A stretch of 64,000 nucleotides of DNA, taken from positions 10,836,553 to 10,900,552 of the forward strand of contig NC_072465.1 of NCBI RefSeq assembly GCF_027596085.1, written 5' to 3'. Below, piece after piece: positions 34,441 to 47,107 of the stretch. Origin of the DNA: Anoplopoma fimbria. Taxonomy: Eukaryota; Chordata; Actinopteri; Perciformes; Anoplopomatidae. A program made the translations under genes and the position numbers. The notes below the pieces were generated by a model. The model had not been told where the DNA came from. It worked only from the letters and a program-made list of their open reading frames with translations, and searched no databases. How positions within the stretch are numbered: the first letter of the stretch is position 1; every line of letters starts with the position of its first letter.

Positions 34441-35814
34441 GTGGCAGCATGCATTTCCAAGCTCACGATAACATGGGTTATATACGAATTACAGCGCCTT
34501 ACTTTTTGTAGGTATAAGTAGGAACAGGAAATGAGACTTGCCAAAACACCAGTTCTCTTTTCTATTAACAACCACGCTCTCTCCAGCCAAGCTACTGTCT
34601 TCAAAAGCTGTGTATATTATGTTTCTACATAGCTGAGTGAAACTAAGTCCTAAGACTACTCCACCAGTGCACACTCGAGCAGGCGGGGTTTGCCCAGTTG
34701 TCAGGGATTGCAGATGTGCAAAATTCCCTTTTTTCGCCATTAGTTGTAACAATATATTTAATTAATTTCAAACGAATTCCATGACATCCGGGCGAATTCC
34801 ATCTCCTGAAGAAGATCATGTGATATCATCAAGAGCCCTAAGGCAGCTACATGTGGTGAAATTGTTTTGTCAACTTCCAGGTATCAAAATTGAACTCCAG
34901 TGTAAATCCTGCATGTCTCTCCACTGTGGCTCTTACTGCCACTGTCCCAGCATGAATAAAACACAACATCAGCTCAGTTGCTAATCTGTGGGCCGGCCTA
35001 TCAGAGGCATTTCTAGAGGTAAGTGTGGGTCACTATGGGTCAGAGGCACTCTGAGACTATCAGTCACTGGCCCCACGGAAAACTGCCTTGCACAGAGGAA
35101 CTCACTCTCTCAGGAACAATGTGGGCGAAGCAGTTGAGCTTGACAGGAAGTGTTTCAAAAGCATTAAGTTGTTCTTTAACGCGCTGCTTGTTTAAGTAGT
35201 TATGCCAAGATTCTGAGAGACAACAACATCCCAGAGTTCGTTATTCTAGGAATGGCAGCCGTAATCAGGTTTGGCTGCGAGGTGGCAGAGTTTTACTACC
35301 TCACATTTCCACATTATAGCGCCTGGAGGAAGGGGCTTAAAATAGACTCTGAGGTAGTGTTGTGTTCTTGATGCTTCTCTCTTTGTGATGATTGCGTTGG
35401 TGATTACACGGAAAGTCTGCCCGTTCTGATGGGCCTTTGTTCTTGTGTTCCTGTTGGGAAAGGGATAGTGCTGACTGGTGATAGGGTCAAATAAACACTA
35501 TACAAAGCACACCTGTAAATAAGTGCTGAAAACTTTACATTATCACTTTCAACCCATCGAGTACAGAACAAAATATTATCTTTACTTTTACTTCTATGTT
35601 TTTGGTCACTAGTGGTGTTAGAGTGATTTAGTATTAAATGCAAACTATATGATCATCTTGTTGAACGCTATGTTAAAACTAGACCAACCACCACTTTTGA
35701 AAAAGCATAAATTCATATTTCAGCCACTTGGATTATCATCTTGGTAGGTTAGTGAACATGTTTTGAAACAGTTCCCTATTTAGCATTGCAATCTCAAACA
35801 GCTGGGCTAATTTT

Positions 35815-35985
35815 TAACAAAACATTACTCAAACAGCAGTAAACTGTGCATTTGTTGGGGGACTGTTTTCAGCAGCGGATTAATCCACATTTGATGCTCT
35901 GGTGAGTAGTGATTTGTGGTAGCATGACCATGTAGGTGGGATTGAGTAAACTACAGTGTGTTCATGGAACTGAAGTCAGGGAACA
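35815..35985 (+). repeat. Dispersed repeat, shared with 63712-63865
   Basis: Blocks CTCAAACAGCAGTAAACTGT, GCATTTGTTGGGGGACT, AATCCACATTTGATGCTC and GTGTGTTCATGGAACTGAAG have close matches in the same order and orientation at about 63712-63865. Non-coding; family unknown to me. Confidence 0.75.
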
Positions 35986-37846
35986 TATAACCCAGTGCAA
36001 CCGGAGCCATGTTCCCACAAATGTTTTCTTATGTGCATTTTGAAGTTTTGCGTTAGAAACTGGAAAACTGCGTAATTTGAAAGAAAGATTTTACGCTCAC
36101 TTGAGGTGTTTTTTTTAATGCAGTTGTTGCGTTAAATGCAAAGTGGAAAAGCCTTTGCCGAATAACTTCTGAACAATTAACTCATATCAAAGATTAGCTG
36201 TCTTCCACCGTTGTATACTCCTGTGCATTAGAATCATTGCATTCATTTTTCTACGGCGTGAAATATGGACAATACTAGCTGACATGAAAGAGCAATTGAA
36301 ACTCCTGAAAACCTCTCTCCATTTTTTATCGTACATGAGTTAGATATGGTTAGATGGCTATATGAACCTGCCATATTACAGCCATGTGCAGCCTATAGTG
36401 CCAACTTCTGACCAAAGCTAGCTCCACACCAGCTGATGGAAACATGGCCCATTCACTTTCTTTTGCTACATTTCAAAATTGGCTCAAAAGTTGCTTGAGT
36501 GTTAAATTTAAAAGAACTCACTGATATGCTTTAGTTTTTAGATAATAACGGATCTCTCTGTCACAGAGTAGAAGGTATATCAGGCTTGTTAGTGGATATA
36601 TTTACTATTGGTTTTGGTCTTTTCATGTGATCAATGAGAAAAATATAGAATATCACCAGACGTGATTGATAAAAAATAAGGAATTTTTAAATCAACATGT
36701 GAATATTCCAACACCCTCTTGGTACTGTTACCTCCTGTCCTCCCCTCTGACCCCACAGTTTCTCCAATGAAGGATAAAGTAAAGGGCTTGACCAGGCTCT
36801 GGAAGGGGGCCTGTAAAGAACTCATTGCAGTAACTGGATGTTATTAGGCCTACCGTGTTGTGCGACAGGCATGCTTGATCCCACTTGACCTCTTAATCCA
36901 GCCATCAAACAGCTGGAGCCAGAAGCCGTGAGACTGTCCCTGCAGGGTGGATCTAACCCACAGATTACAGGCTCAGTCTGGAGGGATGGGAGTGCTGCTC
37001 AATCGAGGATTAGTCGCGTGCCTTTGCCCTACTTCTTTCTCGCTGTCTCCGTCCCTCCAGGGACCTGCACAGGCTATAATTTCTAAATTTCAGATGGTAG
37101 ATGTCGAAATCTGGTTGCTCTTTCCCTCCAGAGAAGTCCAAGGAGGCCACGTCCCTGATGGATAGATGATTAATGCCTTTATATTTCAAGTGTGAATCAA
37201 GTTAGACCCACACTCGATGGTGAAAGAGAAACTTGACCTTTTCAATCCCTGATTAGATATTCCCTTTTTAAGACCTTCAATACCATATTTTCTTTCTATT
37301 AGGAGAACTTTTCAGCACATTTATATTGTCCTTGTCATATTGCTTTTTTAAAACCTTTTTTGTCTGATGAACTCAAGTTACCGTTCATAGACACCACCTG
37401 TCATGTTCATTTTAATCAGGACAGACTTCATTTAGAGTGAAACAATAATTTTTTACATGCGCATGATGAGATGAACAATGAGAGTCTTTGGCGAATGGAC
37501 TCCGTTGGGATGAAGAACAGGACAGGGTACTGGATATGACGGGGGCTGGAGGTGAATGGGGTGGAAGAGGCTCGCATGAAGTGACAACGGGGAGAACTGT
37601 TTTATGATTTGACAGGAACGTCATACAAAGTATTTGTATGACGGTCATAATCGGCTGAGAGTAGAAGCCATTCTTTTTCTCTTTCATTTTCTGATTCATA
37701 CTGCTATAATTTGGAGTGACAAAAGACTTAAACTTTCAGTTTACTGTTTTCACTTTCTTGCTCACTAGCTAACTAGAGACCAGCCTCACACCAATTTAAA
37801 ATCCTATTTGTGTGTCCATTATCCTCATTAACCCTCATTAAAGTTC

Positions 37847-38087
37847 TGAAAAGTGAAGCCAATGCTGGACTGCCCTAAACTTGCATTCTTTCTAATGGCC
37901 ATCAGGGGGCGACTCAGGGATCATCAGGGGTTGCAAATCGAAGTCTGGTTGTTTAGAAGTCTATGAGAAAATGACTCTACTTCTCTCTTGATTTATTACC
38001 TCAGTAAACATTGTAAACATGAGTTATGGTCTCAATCTCTAGTTTCAAGTCTTCTTCAATACAGCATGATGTTCATTTAGTAAATGA
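37847..38087 (-). repeat. Dispersed repeat, inverted copy of 2331-2538
   Basis: Starts CTGAAAAGTGAAGCCAATGC and runs through CATCAGGGGGCGACTC, TCTATGAGAAAATGACTCTA and GATGTTCATTTAGTAAATG. This copy carries an extra block near 37916-37950 compared with its partner. Confidence 0.75.
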
Positions 38088-38119
38088 TGGTCCATTTAGA
38101 GTCAAATAGACCATAAAGC

Positions 38120-38735
38120 AGGGTAAGTGTATTATATAGTATGCCATGAACAAGTTATAGTATAGTATGCAATTCAAATAAAAATGAAGTGAAATAATAA
38201 ACGTCATAGAAATATATTATTATAGTATATTCTGAAAAGTAACTGTTTAGTATTCCATAAAGAGTGTCATAAAAATGTCATAGTAAAGTATGCCAAAACA
38301 ACTGTGACGAAATATGTCATAGTATAGTATGTCATAGGAAAGTGTCAAACAATGTCATAGTGTAGTATCTCAAAAAAATTAAATTAATATAGTATGTCAA
38401 TAAAAAGGTCATCAAAAGTCATAGTTTGGTATGCCAGAGTATTCATAGTATTGTATACCATACAAATGTCATACAAATGTCAAAAAAGTGTATTATAATA
38501 TGCTATGAAATTTCATAATATATATCATAGTATATAATTCCATATCAAAGTGTTGTAAAAATTGTAATAAAAAGTCATATTGTAGTATGTATGTCTTGAT
38601 GTATGTAGCATGTCAAAAAATGTCATGAAAGAATACATTGTATAGTATGTCAAAAAAAGTCATAAAAAGCCAAAGTGTAGTATTTTGTTAAACATCATTC
38701 AAATAAAATCTTATAATGGTATGTTTAAAAAGTCA
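38120..38735. repeat. Degenerate TAGTATGTC minisatellite, left block
   Basis: Degenerate tandem units built from GTCATAGTATAGTATGTCAA followed by a variable A run (AAAAAGTCATAAAA). Unit length varies around 20-30 bp. The AT content is extreme and there is no coding potential. The array resumes at 39530. Confidence 0.85.
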
Positions 38736-39053
38736 CAAAACCCACAGTGTTCTGTATTCTCTCATGCTGTCAAAATGTCAGCCCCAGGTGGACAGAACAC
38801 TCATTACATTTAATCCTATCATTACCCTGCTTGATGGCCAATTGCAGACAGGTGTGCTCAGACCATTACATGAGGCTGTCACTCAGAGCTGCAAATCTCT
38901 CTGCTCTCCATCGACCCCAAAGTCATGTGTCCCTGAATATGTAAGCATGTTGTGTTTATTTGTGGGGTTTTTTAATTCCCCTGTTAGTCTGTTGATACAT
39001 CTTGAGAAAGCATTGTTGCAATTCAATACAGCAAGTGATTGTTTGTTAGTTTG

Positions 39054-39394
39054 ACTAGTATTTATTTGTTTCATTCATCATCCGTAACCGCTTATCCTGT
39101 TAATGGTCCGGGGGTCTGTCATTGGTCGAATGGCAGGGTTCACCTGGACAGATCGCCGGACTATCACAGAGCTGACCATTCACGCTCACATCCACACCTA
39201 GGGTGTTAAGAGTCTTCAATTAACCGAAGCTAGCTGCATGTCTTTGGACCGTGGGAGGAAGTATCTCAACTGTGGGGAGAACCCACTCTGACACGGGAAG
39301 ACCTGTCTAGACCGGGAACGGAACCCAGGACCCCTCTTGCTGTGAGGCCACAGTGCTAGCCACCACACTACTGTGCAACACTAGTATTTATTTG
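39054..39394 (-). mobile_element. Retroposon insertion with 15-bp target duplication
   Basis: The insert 39069-39379 is flanked by exact copies of ACTAGTATTTATTTG at 39054-39068 and 39380-39394. The body includes CATCATCCGTAACCGCTTAT, GGCAGGGTTCACCTGGACAG, CATTCACGCTCACATCCACA and GGGAACGGAACCCAGGACCC, an abundant fish repeat. A long target duplication and no terminal inverted repeats fit target-primed retroposition. The left end reversed (GGATGATGAATGAA) resembles a GATG-type tail, so I place the 3' end left, minus strand; an RTE-type LINE 3' end is possible but unproven. Confidence 0.8.
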
Positions 39395-39529
39395 GTTTAA
39401 CTAAATTTTCAATTTAAAAAAATGGTTTGGGTGACTATAAAAATACCAAAATGTAATAATTGTTAACATCTTTTTAATTTGAGAATTTAAGGTTATCAGC
39501 TATGTTCCCAGAACCTAAGAAAAGTTTGA

Positions 39530-40860
39530 AAAAAAAAGTATAGTGTGTCAAAAAAGCCATAGTATAGTATGTCAAAGAAAGGTATATTATGTTAAAAAAT
39601 GTTATTAAAAGTCATACTATAGTTTGATAAAAAGTCATAAAAGGGCCATAATATAGTATGTCAAAAACGTCATAGTATGATATGTGGAAAACAAGTTATA
39701 AAAAAGCTCTACTGTAGTATGTTGAAAAGGGCCTAGAAAAGCCATGACATAGTATGCCAAAAGAAGTCATAGGATATTTTGTTGAAAAAAGTTATTAAAA
39801 AGTATTTCCATAGTATTCCATATATGTATAAAAAACTGATAAAAAGTAAAACCGTATTTTGTTGAAATAAGTCATACTATAGTATGTTGTAAAAAGTCAT
39901 GAAAGTCAAAGTAAAGTATGTCGAAATATATCATTTAAAAGTCATAGTATAGTATTTTGAAAAAAGTGATAAAAGATATAATATATAATATAAAAAGTAT
40001 AGTATGTTAAAATAATGCATACTATAGTATGTCGCAAAAAGTGATCAAAAAGTATTGTCTGACGAAAAAGTAATAGTCGTTGAATTGCATGTTAAAAAAA
40101 GTCATTCTATGGTGTGTCAAAGACAGAAATCAAACTTAATAATTTTCTCGAAAAATGTGATAGAAAGTCATAGTATAGTATGTAAAAAAAGTAATTAAAA
40201 AGTAATTAGAAAGTCATACAATAGTATGTCGAAATAATTCATAGCATAGTATGACAAAAAAAGTACATAAAGTATTAGATTAGTTCGTTGAATGATGGAA
40301 TTCTATAGTATGTTGAAATAAGTGATAAACAGTCACTCTTTAGTATGTTGAAATAAGTGATAAAGTCATTCTTTAGTATGTTGAAATAAGTAATTCTAAT
40401 GTATGTTGTAAAAGTCATAAAGGCATAGTATTATATAGTACAGTATGTTGAAAAAAGTGAATAAAAGTATTGTTGTCGAAAAAGTGATAAAAAAGACATA
40501 ATATTGTATGTGGAAAAATGTCATAGAAGTCAAAGTATAGTATGACGTAAAATTTCATAGTATTGTTTGTCGAAAGAGGGATATTATAGTAACTTGAAAA
40601 AAGTGATCAAAAATATATACATATAAGTATAATATACAAAATAAAAATCTTTAAATAGTCATAGTATACTATGTCGAAAAAAGACATAAAAAGTCCTAGT
40701 ATAGTATGTCAAATCCATTCATAGTTTAGTATATAAAAGTCATGGTATTGTGTGCCAAAAAAAGTCATTATTTTTTGTCATAAAAAGTCATCGTCTAGTG
40801 TCGACAAAAGGTTTGTCAAATAAAATCCAAAGCATTTTATTTTAGAAAAGTCACAAAAAT
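39530..40860. repeat. Degenerate TAGTATGTC minisatellite, right block
   Basis: Continuation of the array at 38120-38735, with units such as AAAAAGTCATAGTATAGTAT and variants with GTTGAAAAAAGTGATAAA. Shows many indels and local sub-repeats, for example GTATGTTGAAATAAGTGATA repeated near 40305-40395. It is roughly 1.3 kb and probably an old expansion. Confidence 0.85.
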
Positions 40861-42362
40861 ACTTTGCATGAGTCACAACATAGATATACATTTTTTTTTA
40901 TTTATACAGAGTTCAGTGGACAAATATTTGTTATTAGACTTTAACATCAGGTGATTTATTGTCATAGTTTTACTTCAATGGATGGTGGTGGGAAAAAATG
41001 GCTAGTTCTAGAGAAAGTTCTTGGCTGGATCCAAGAACACCAAATGACGTGAATCACGTGAAACTGAGGCATGAAATCAAAATGACTTGATTTACTTCTT
41101 GAGAGTAATATTGGCAGATGTTAGCCGATCCACTTCTTTTGACCTTAGTGTATCTGACTTAAAAATAAAACAAATGTTAACATTATGCCTAGAAATCAAC
41201 ATTGAATGACATTATCTTTATGGTTATGAGGAAAGTACGTTGGTTTGATGCCCGAAATTTTCATTAATAAGTTGTTTGAGGTAAAAAAGTATAATATTTC
41301 ACACACAAGGTATGAGCTGCAATCACTTTTTTGGAATCCGTTGTTATGGATTGTTTTGCCCATTTAAATGTATTCAAGTTCAAACGGACAGGATGGGCTG
41401 TAATAATGAATCAAATCAAGTCATCTTGAGACAAATATAACCTTTCAGTGACAAGGCAGGAGCTACTATCCCTTCTTGGCAAGTGGAAAACTGAATTTCA
41501 TCAAAGATATTTAAACTGGTAAAAAGTACTGGGTTGGTTATAATATAGGGAACAGAGCAGGTAACATAATGCAAGAGAGATAATTTCTATAACCCATTTG
41601 TAAATCATGAAATAATAGTTCAGTTTTCAAATATAAGGATATTACAACCTAAAAACACATATTATGGGAAACAATCGCATCGGCCACAATCGCATCGGCC
41701 ACATCCCGTTAATGTCATGCCTGATTACTAACCTGCAACACCTGTTTGGCCACAATTGACCCTTTGCTAAGTCCCGCCCCCTTAATGCAGAGTAGCCAAT
41801 TACAGTCTATAGCTATGGCTCCCAGTATCAGTTTTTGGCAGAGGATTTCTGAATAGGCACACCACCCCACCAGGTGATGAGTCACACTGATTAAAACCGG
41901 CTCTAATTACGGTTTAAAGTAACTAGATGCTAAACCTGCTTAGATGTCATTTTACACTTAGGTTGGATAAAGCTGTCAAAGTAGTTGATTGGTAATGCAT
42001 ATATTCTTTGTTGTTTTGTAGTGTGTTTTTTTGTTTTCTTGTTTAAATCAAAGTAAATGTTAATCGGATAGCATGCGTAAAGCTACACTGTGCTGTTATA
42101 CTTTGTTCCCATAGAAAGGGTACAGGTTTTAAATGAATTCAAACCCTGTGTGAAGGTAGATGACAGTGTGTTGAGTCGTCAAGCCTCCGGGAAGTCCCAC
42201 GTGGGATTGGTGGAACTTGTAATGTAAGTATCCTTTGTAATGTACACTGTAAATTCCCAGGTTGTTTTTGTGGACTTATGGTTGTTAAATATGTAATGTA
42301 TGTTTTCTGTCTATAGTTATAGCCCACTGACGTATATTGTTTTTGTTATTTAAAAAGAATAC

Positions 42363-42396
<34 letters not shown>

Positions 42397-43000
42397 ACCA
42401 TATATGGGCCCTTTACACAGCAGCCATTTTGAGCACAGATTCAATTGATCAAATGAATTATTGGCTCATTCTATTTAGTGTGTCACAGACATTCCAGTGA
42501 GCCAGCATGCACAGTGTCCTGGCCAAACCTAAGTAGAAGAGGGCCCTAATGAATGTTATTAATGTCACCTGTGTTTACACTGTAATGAAATGGCAAAATG
42601 GCGGCTGTGATGATAAGTCAGTTGCTCCACACCCACTCCTCACTTTACATATTTCGCTTCACTGCACTGTCTTTATTGTTTTGTAGGTTAAAAAGTTAGG
42701 GTTAATCGATGTAGCGGCCGGAACTGTGCCAACATACCATCATATATTAAGCTGAGTAAAAGCAACCATCGTCTGTGTCTCTAGGCTCTGGTTTTATAAT
42801 AAATACATATTTTGATATCCATATTGATCTTGAGGTGGAGGGCTAATATCAGGACTCTACAGTGCCTACATAATAAACTTTGTGTTAGCTAACTACTTCT
42901 CAGTCTGTATGGGAGCAACAGGAGGACGCCCTATATGACTTGGACACCATCTACTGGTTTAGGAATAGTACTGTTCAAAAGGGCACGGCTGCTTGCATTC
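40861..43000. other. Intergenic stretch
   Basis: No gene supported. ACAATCGCATCGGCC is directly duplicated near 41672-41702. A TA tract lies at 42363-42389. In human the gene CFAP100 lies between KLF15 and ZXDC; no frame in this stretch looks like it. Confidence 0.45.
42363..42389. repeat. (TA)n microsatellite
   Basis: About thirteen uninterrupted TA units followed by TGTGTGTG. Confidence 0.9.
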
Positions 43001-44851
43001 GTTTTAGGCAGGGGTCTCAAACTCAATTTGGCTTGGGGCCACTGCTGGTATTGTCGTCTCATAGGAGGGCCACTTCAACGTTCAAGCACTACAAGAAAGC
43101 GCAATATTTTTGAAAATTTACTTTTTTATTTCCATGTTTTTAATAACTTATTGAAACATTGCACTGAACCAACACATACAATCCCTGAATACATTTGTGC
43201 TTTATTCTATTTCTTGCCAGAGACCTGGCAGCGCTTCTGCTCACACAGCTGAGCAACATTTGCCCTGATCAAGGTTACAGTAGAAACTCTGAGTACAGCT
43301 TCAACATGGGCATCACTAAGTACTTGCATTTATTAAAGTTCATAGTCAAGAAAAGTTTTTCACACAGATACGTGCTTCCAAAAAGGCACATTACCCGACT
43401 GAACATTTTTGACAGCTCAGGGAAGGATGGAAGTAATTCTCTCATGAATTGTCCAGTCATGTCTGCTTTTCCCTGTGCCTCTCTGAATTTAGCTTTTAGA
43501 TCACTGTTGCACTGCAAGTCAATAAGTTCCATTTGCAACATACTTGGGACACTCTCCACATCAGCTGAGAAGGGGTCAGCAAACAGCTGGAAAGTGTCAC
43601 AGCGTGCCTTGAAGTCAGCAAAACGCTGATCAAACTCCTGCAGAAGGTTTTCACTAGCACAGGCATATTCACCACCACTGAAGGCTGTGCCCTCCTCCAC
43701 GAGAGACCTGCATGTTGTGAAATGGCTGAGATATTTTACAGAAAGCTGAGTTTTCCACAATTTCAGTTTAGCGGAGAAGGCTTTCACATTTTCATAAGCT
43801 GCAGTGATAAGCTGACCAGGGCCCTGGAGCTTCAGGTTAAGGATGTTCAGCTCCTGTGTTAAGTCCACTAGGAATGCAAGGTCCATAACCCACCCTGGAT
43901 CATCAGGTTCAGGAACATCCATTCTGTCATCTTCCATGAATTTCTTCACTTCTGCTCTTAAGTCAAAAAATCTCTTCAGGACACTACTAAATGATGTACT
44001 TTTACTAAAGTAAAGTACATCACCATATGTTGTAAAAAGGCCCTGAACTGGCGGTGCTGTAAACTCCTGGACCTGATGTAACTGATACATCTCAGGACAG
44101 CAGACATGACATGCTGCACAGTGCCTGTTGGTGTACGATGCAGAACGACTGCTGGATCTGCATTTTCCTCTAACTTTCTTTGAACCAGCGCTACCAGTCG
44201 GTCATAGACGGGGCTCCATCCGTGGTAATGCACCAGTCTGTTCACAGCTCCTGGAATATATCCTTGGCTGTGGTGCGGCCGTGCATTGGACACAAACTCA
44301 GCAGCTCTTCTGTTTTATCGGGGACTGTTATTGCCGACGGACAGGTGTCGGTATGTGACTGCAGACCACATTAGGCTACATTATTTTCTTACTTTTCTTT
44401 TATCTCGCCGCGTACGCATCACTTTGATTTATTTTGTCAGAGAGAGACATACATACGTATAATGTCCCGCTGGGCAGCAACTTAAAAAACTTTTTTTTCG
44501 AGGTGTTGTGAACGCAGCGCGCTGGGACGAATGTCCGCGTTTAATAGAAACGAGGCAGCCAGCCAGGCACGGAGAGAACTCTCCATGGCAACGCTGCTGT
44601 AACTGTCACTCATTGAGAATGTTTCTCTGCTTGCATCAAGCCCGGTCGATGTCCCGCCCCCGAGAGCCATATACCCCACCGTGATTGGTAGGTTCGTTCA
44701 GCTCCGCACACAACACTGTAAAGTGCCATTCATATAAAACTCGCGGGCCGCACTAACATTAAACGTTCATATTAAGGTGGGGGCCACAAAATATCGTCTA
44801 GCGGGCCGCAATTGGCCCGCGGGTCGCGAGTTTGAGACCCCTGGTTTTAGG
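43001..44851 (-). mobile_element. hAT (Charlie-like) DNA transposon with perfect TIRs and TSD
   Basis: The element is 43009-44843, 1835 bp. It begins CAGGGGTCTCAAACTC (43009-43024) and ends with its exact reverse complement (44828-44843), giving perfect 16-bp terminal inverted repeats. GTTTTAGG flanks both ends (43001-43008 and 44844-44851), a perfect 8-bp target duplication as in hAT elements. Inside, on the minus strand, is a broken transposase. Intact ends and target duplication suggest a fairly young insertion, although the gene is damaged and the element is shorter than an autonomous hAT. Confidence 0.95.
43275..44293 (-). pseudogene. Broken hAT transposase, GTF2IRD2/EPM2AIP1-like
   Basis: Two overlapping frames make up one transposase. 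Frame one (44293-43976) carries GWSPVYDRLVALVQRKLEEN and VMSAVLRCISYIRSRSLQHR. Frame two (44090-43275) continues with GDVLYFSKSTSFSSVLKRFF, DLAFLVDLTQELNILNLKLQ, LQMELIDLQCNSDLKAKF and MFSRVMCLFGSTYLCEKLF, then loses similarity where the hAT dimerisation domain should finish. These blocks match the hAT transposase lineage that gave rise to mammalian GTF2IRD2. The expected N-terminal BED-type DNA-binding region is missing, and there is at least one frameshift in the middle and one near the C-terminus, so no active enzyme is expected. Confidence 0.85.
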
Positions 44852-46760
44852 TGAACTGGGCCTTTAAAGCAGGACGCCGTTGATGTTCCTCCATGACGGT
44901 CAAAGCTGAAGCTTTCAGCAACAGACGGGGAAAGGACAAATTCAAATCTGATTTGCAACATGCTTGTCCCCTTTAGAGATGTGGAGATGGGGCCCATAAT
45001 AACAAGGGCTTCTGGGAAATGATGTCTACAGTCAGAGAGCATTAATAAAAACACTGGTGTGAGATAACAATGACCAGATTTCTCTAAATTACTCTAATTC
45101 TTATAAAAGTGTCAAACTTTGGACTGTTTGGATGAATCTTTATTTGCTTGTCAGCATATTGCTGCTACCATGACAACAGAAATTATGCTCAGTTTCCTAT
45201 TAAAATTAGTTAACTGTTAATATTTTTCATTTTTTATTTATAGATATTAACTTATACATTATTATAATTAAGTTATTGTTATAACACTATATATAATAAA
45301 GTTTTTGCATGTTGTGACTGAGACTTGTCAAACATGAGAAAGGCCCATCATTGTCTGAGGAGATACTGTAGCCTAAAGCAGTGTTTCACAAATTTTCTGG
45401 GGGTTGACTTTTTTTTTTAAATGACAAACCACAACTCACAACAGGCTTACTTATCTATAAATTATGAGAGGCGAATTTGTGAGTAAATGGACCTTCATGA
45501 CCATTTCTACAGTCATTTCCACATCACCAACCATTCATTTTGAAGAGATGTACGTTTGATTTATCAAAATTTGGTTTAAAGCATGTGTTGTTGAAAACAT
45601 GTTAAATACTTTATAAATGAGACCAAATTAACACATTTAGTTAGAGTTAACAGGCATCTCATTCTTAACATTTCCTCTCATCAGTTAAACAAACAGAATG
45701 TAGGCTAGACTTTCAGATCAGATTAAAAGGTTAATAGGTAGACTACAATATGAACATTCTTGCTCCCTCGTGTGGCTCAAAGCTTTGACTATGGAAAAGA
45801 TTTAGCACATTTATTTGGCAACCTTAATAAAGTCTCTTGTGACCCACCTGAGGGTCCTGAACCAGTCTTTGGAAATAACTGTTCGAGAGCAATCACATAA
45901 CATGAGACTTTAATCACTGCTTCAACTAAGGTTCTCAGTACTTGTGTCAACATGAACGTTTACTTTTTAATACATTTGCAAACATTTCTAAAACCCTGTT
46001 TTGGCTTTGTCATGGTGAAGAATTGAGTGTAGATGATTTGCGGGAAAAATTTAATTTAAATGGGTCTGACTACTTCTTGGATGCACTGTAGATATGGATG
46101 GGTGGTTAAATTGTCTTAAGGATCCAATAAAGGTCCCTTGTGTTTTGCCCAACATATGTAGGCTATGATCTCTCAAAGTTCTAATTTAAACAAAATGTGT
46201 TTCACAAGTTTCTTGTCATTGCAACAAAGTTATCATGTTGTGAGTAGAGTTTGCTTAAATGAGATTAATTGGTTTTGTGAAATATAGAACATTTTGTTAT
46301 GTCAAAATAAAGTGATGTTACAAGAAACAGTTATTTTAGAAACTGAATCTTTCGGCATCATGAAAACCTGAAAAGAATCTTACTAAAACCTGAAAAAATC
46401 TTATAAGAAACGGAGCACATTCACATCTTTACTATGATGGCAGCAACACGCTGCCAAAGATCTTTGGTCTCGTTCCCTCCATTAAAGTGGTCATTGGGTT
46501 ATGATCAAAGGCTCTGTATGTGCAGGGTTTTTACCGTCTCACCTGTGGCCCCGTTACCTTCATCTGTTCATGTTGGATGGTGCTCAGATTTATGAGATCC
46601 TCTTTACAAGTTTGGTCATTTGTTTTTCGCCGTACTGCTTTTTATTCAAGCATCCTATAAATCATCTTACATTTTCTTACCTGGTCAAGACGAAAACACA
46701 TTCTCATTTCATAAAACAAAATGAAATGAAGGCCTCCACACGACGCCGTTCTGATTGTGC
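44852..46760. other. Intergenic stretch with a possible degraded hAT MITE
   Basis: No gene supported. At 45379-45881 the left end reads CAGTGTTTCACAAATTTTCT and the right end reversed reads CAGTTATTTCCAAAGACTGG, resembling diverged hAT termini, but the flanks do not form a target duplication. The remainder is AT-rich without clear structure. Confidence 0.4.
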
Positions 46761-46768
46761 TTTGATTC

Positions 46769-46774
46769 TTTAAT
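46769..46774 (-). promoter_or_regulatory. Candidate ZXDC polyadenylation signal
   Basis: Minus-strand ATTAAA in the context GATGAATTAAAGAATC, followed by AATAAA further downstream at 46646-46641. Either would give ZXDC a 3' UTR of about 0.7-0.85 kb including the GT/CA tract at 47057-47105. Not supported by transcript evidence. Confidence 0.35.
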
Positions 46775-47052
46775 TCATCTGTGTTTGGCTCTGCCATTCT
46801 GTAAACCCACAGCTAAATAATAAATAACAAAACAGATAGAATTATTACAAGAAGGTAGTAACTCATGACATAATGCATATAAACACATGAACAGGCATGT
46901 TTTCCACATGGGCTTGCTGCTGCTGCCGTAGAAAAAAGAAAATCTGACAAACCGTACGAAATCAAAAGTAGCAACAAAATAAAGCAGATGCCCCGCCAGT
47001 GAAGGAATGCACAGCGTGAGGTGTCTGTAAGGCAACTGGAGAGTAGACGGCA

Positions 47053-47056
<4 letters not shown>

Positions 47057-47105
<49 letters not shown>
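47057..47105 (+). repeat. (GT)n microsatellite in probable ZXDC 3' UTR
   Basis: About 24 GT units with one GC interruption. On the transcript strand this is a CA repeat about 370 nt after the ZXDC stop. Confidence 0.9.

Positions 47106-47107
<2 letters not shown>

Noticed and set aside
43275..44090. 271-codon open frame as a possible host gene
   Set aside because: It sits inside perfect transposon ends with a target duplication and lacks both the N-terminus and an intact dimerisation domain. It is a transposase remnant, not a domesticated gene.
44852..44870. TGAACTGGGCC matching the reverse of GGCCCAGTTCA at 11145
   Set aside because: The match is short and I could not find partner ends at either locus, so a shared element is not established.
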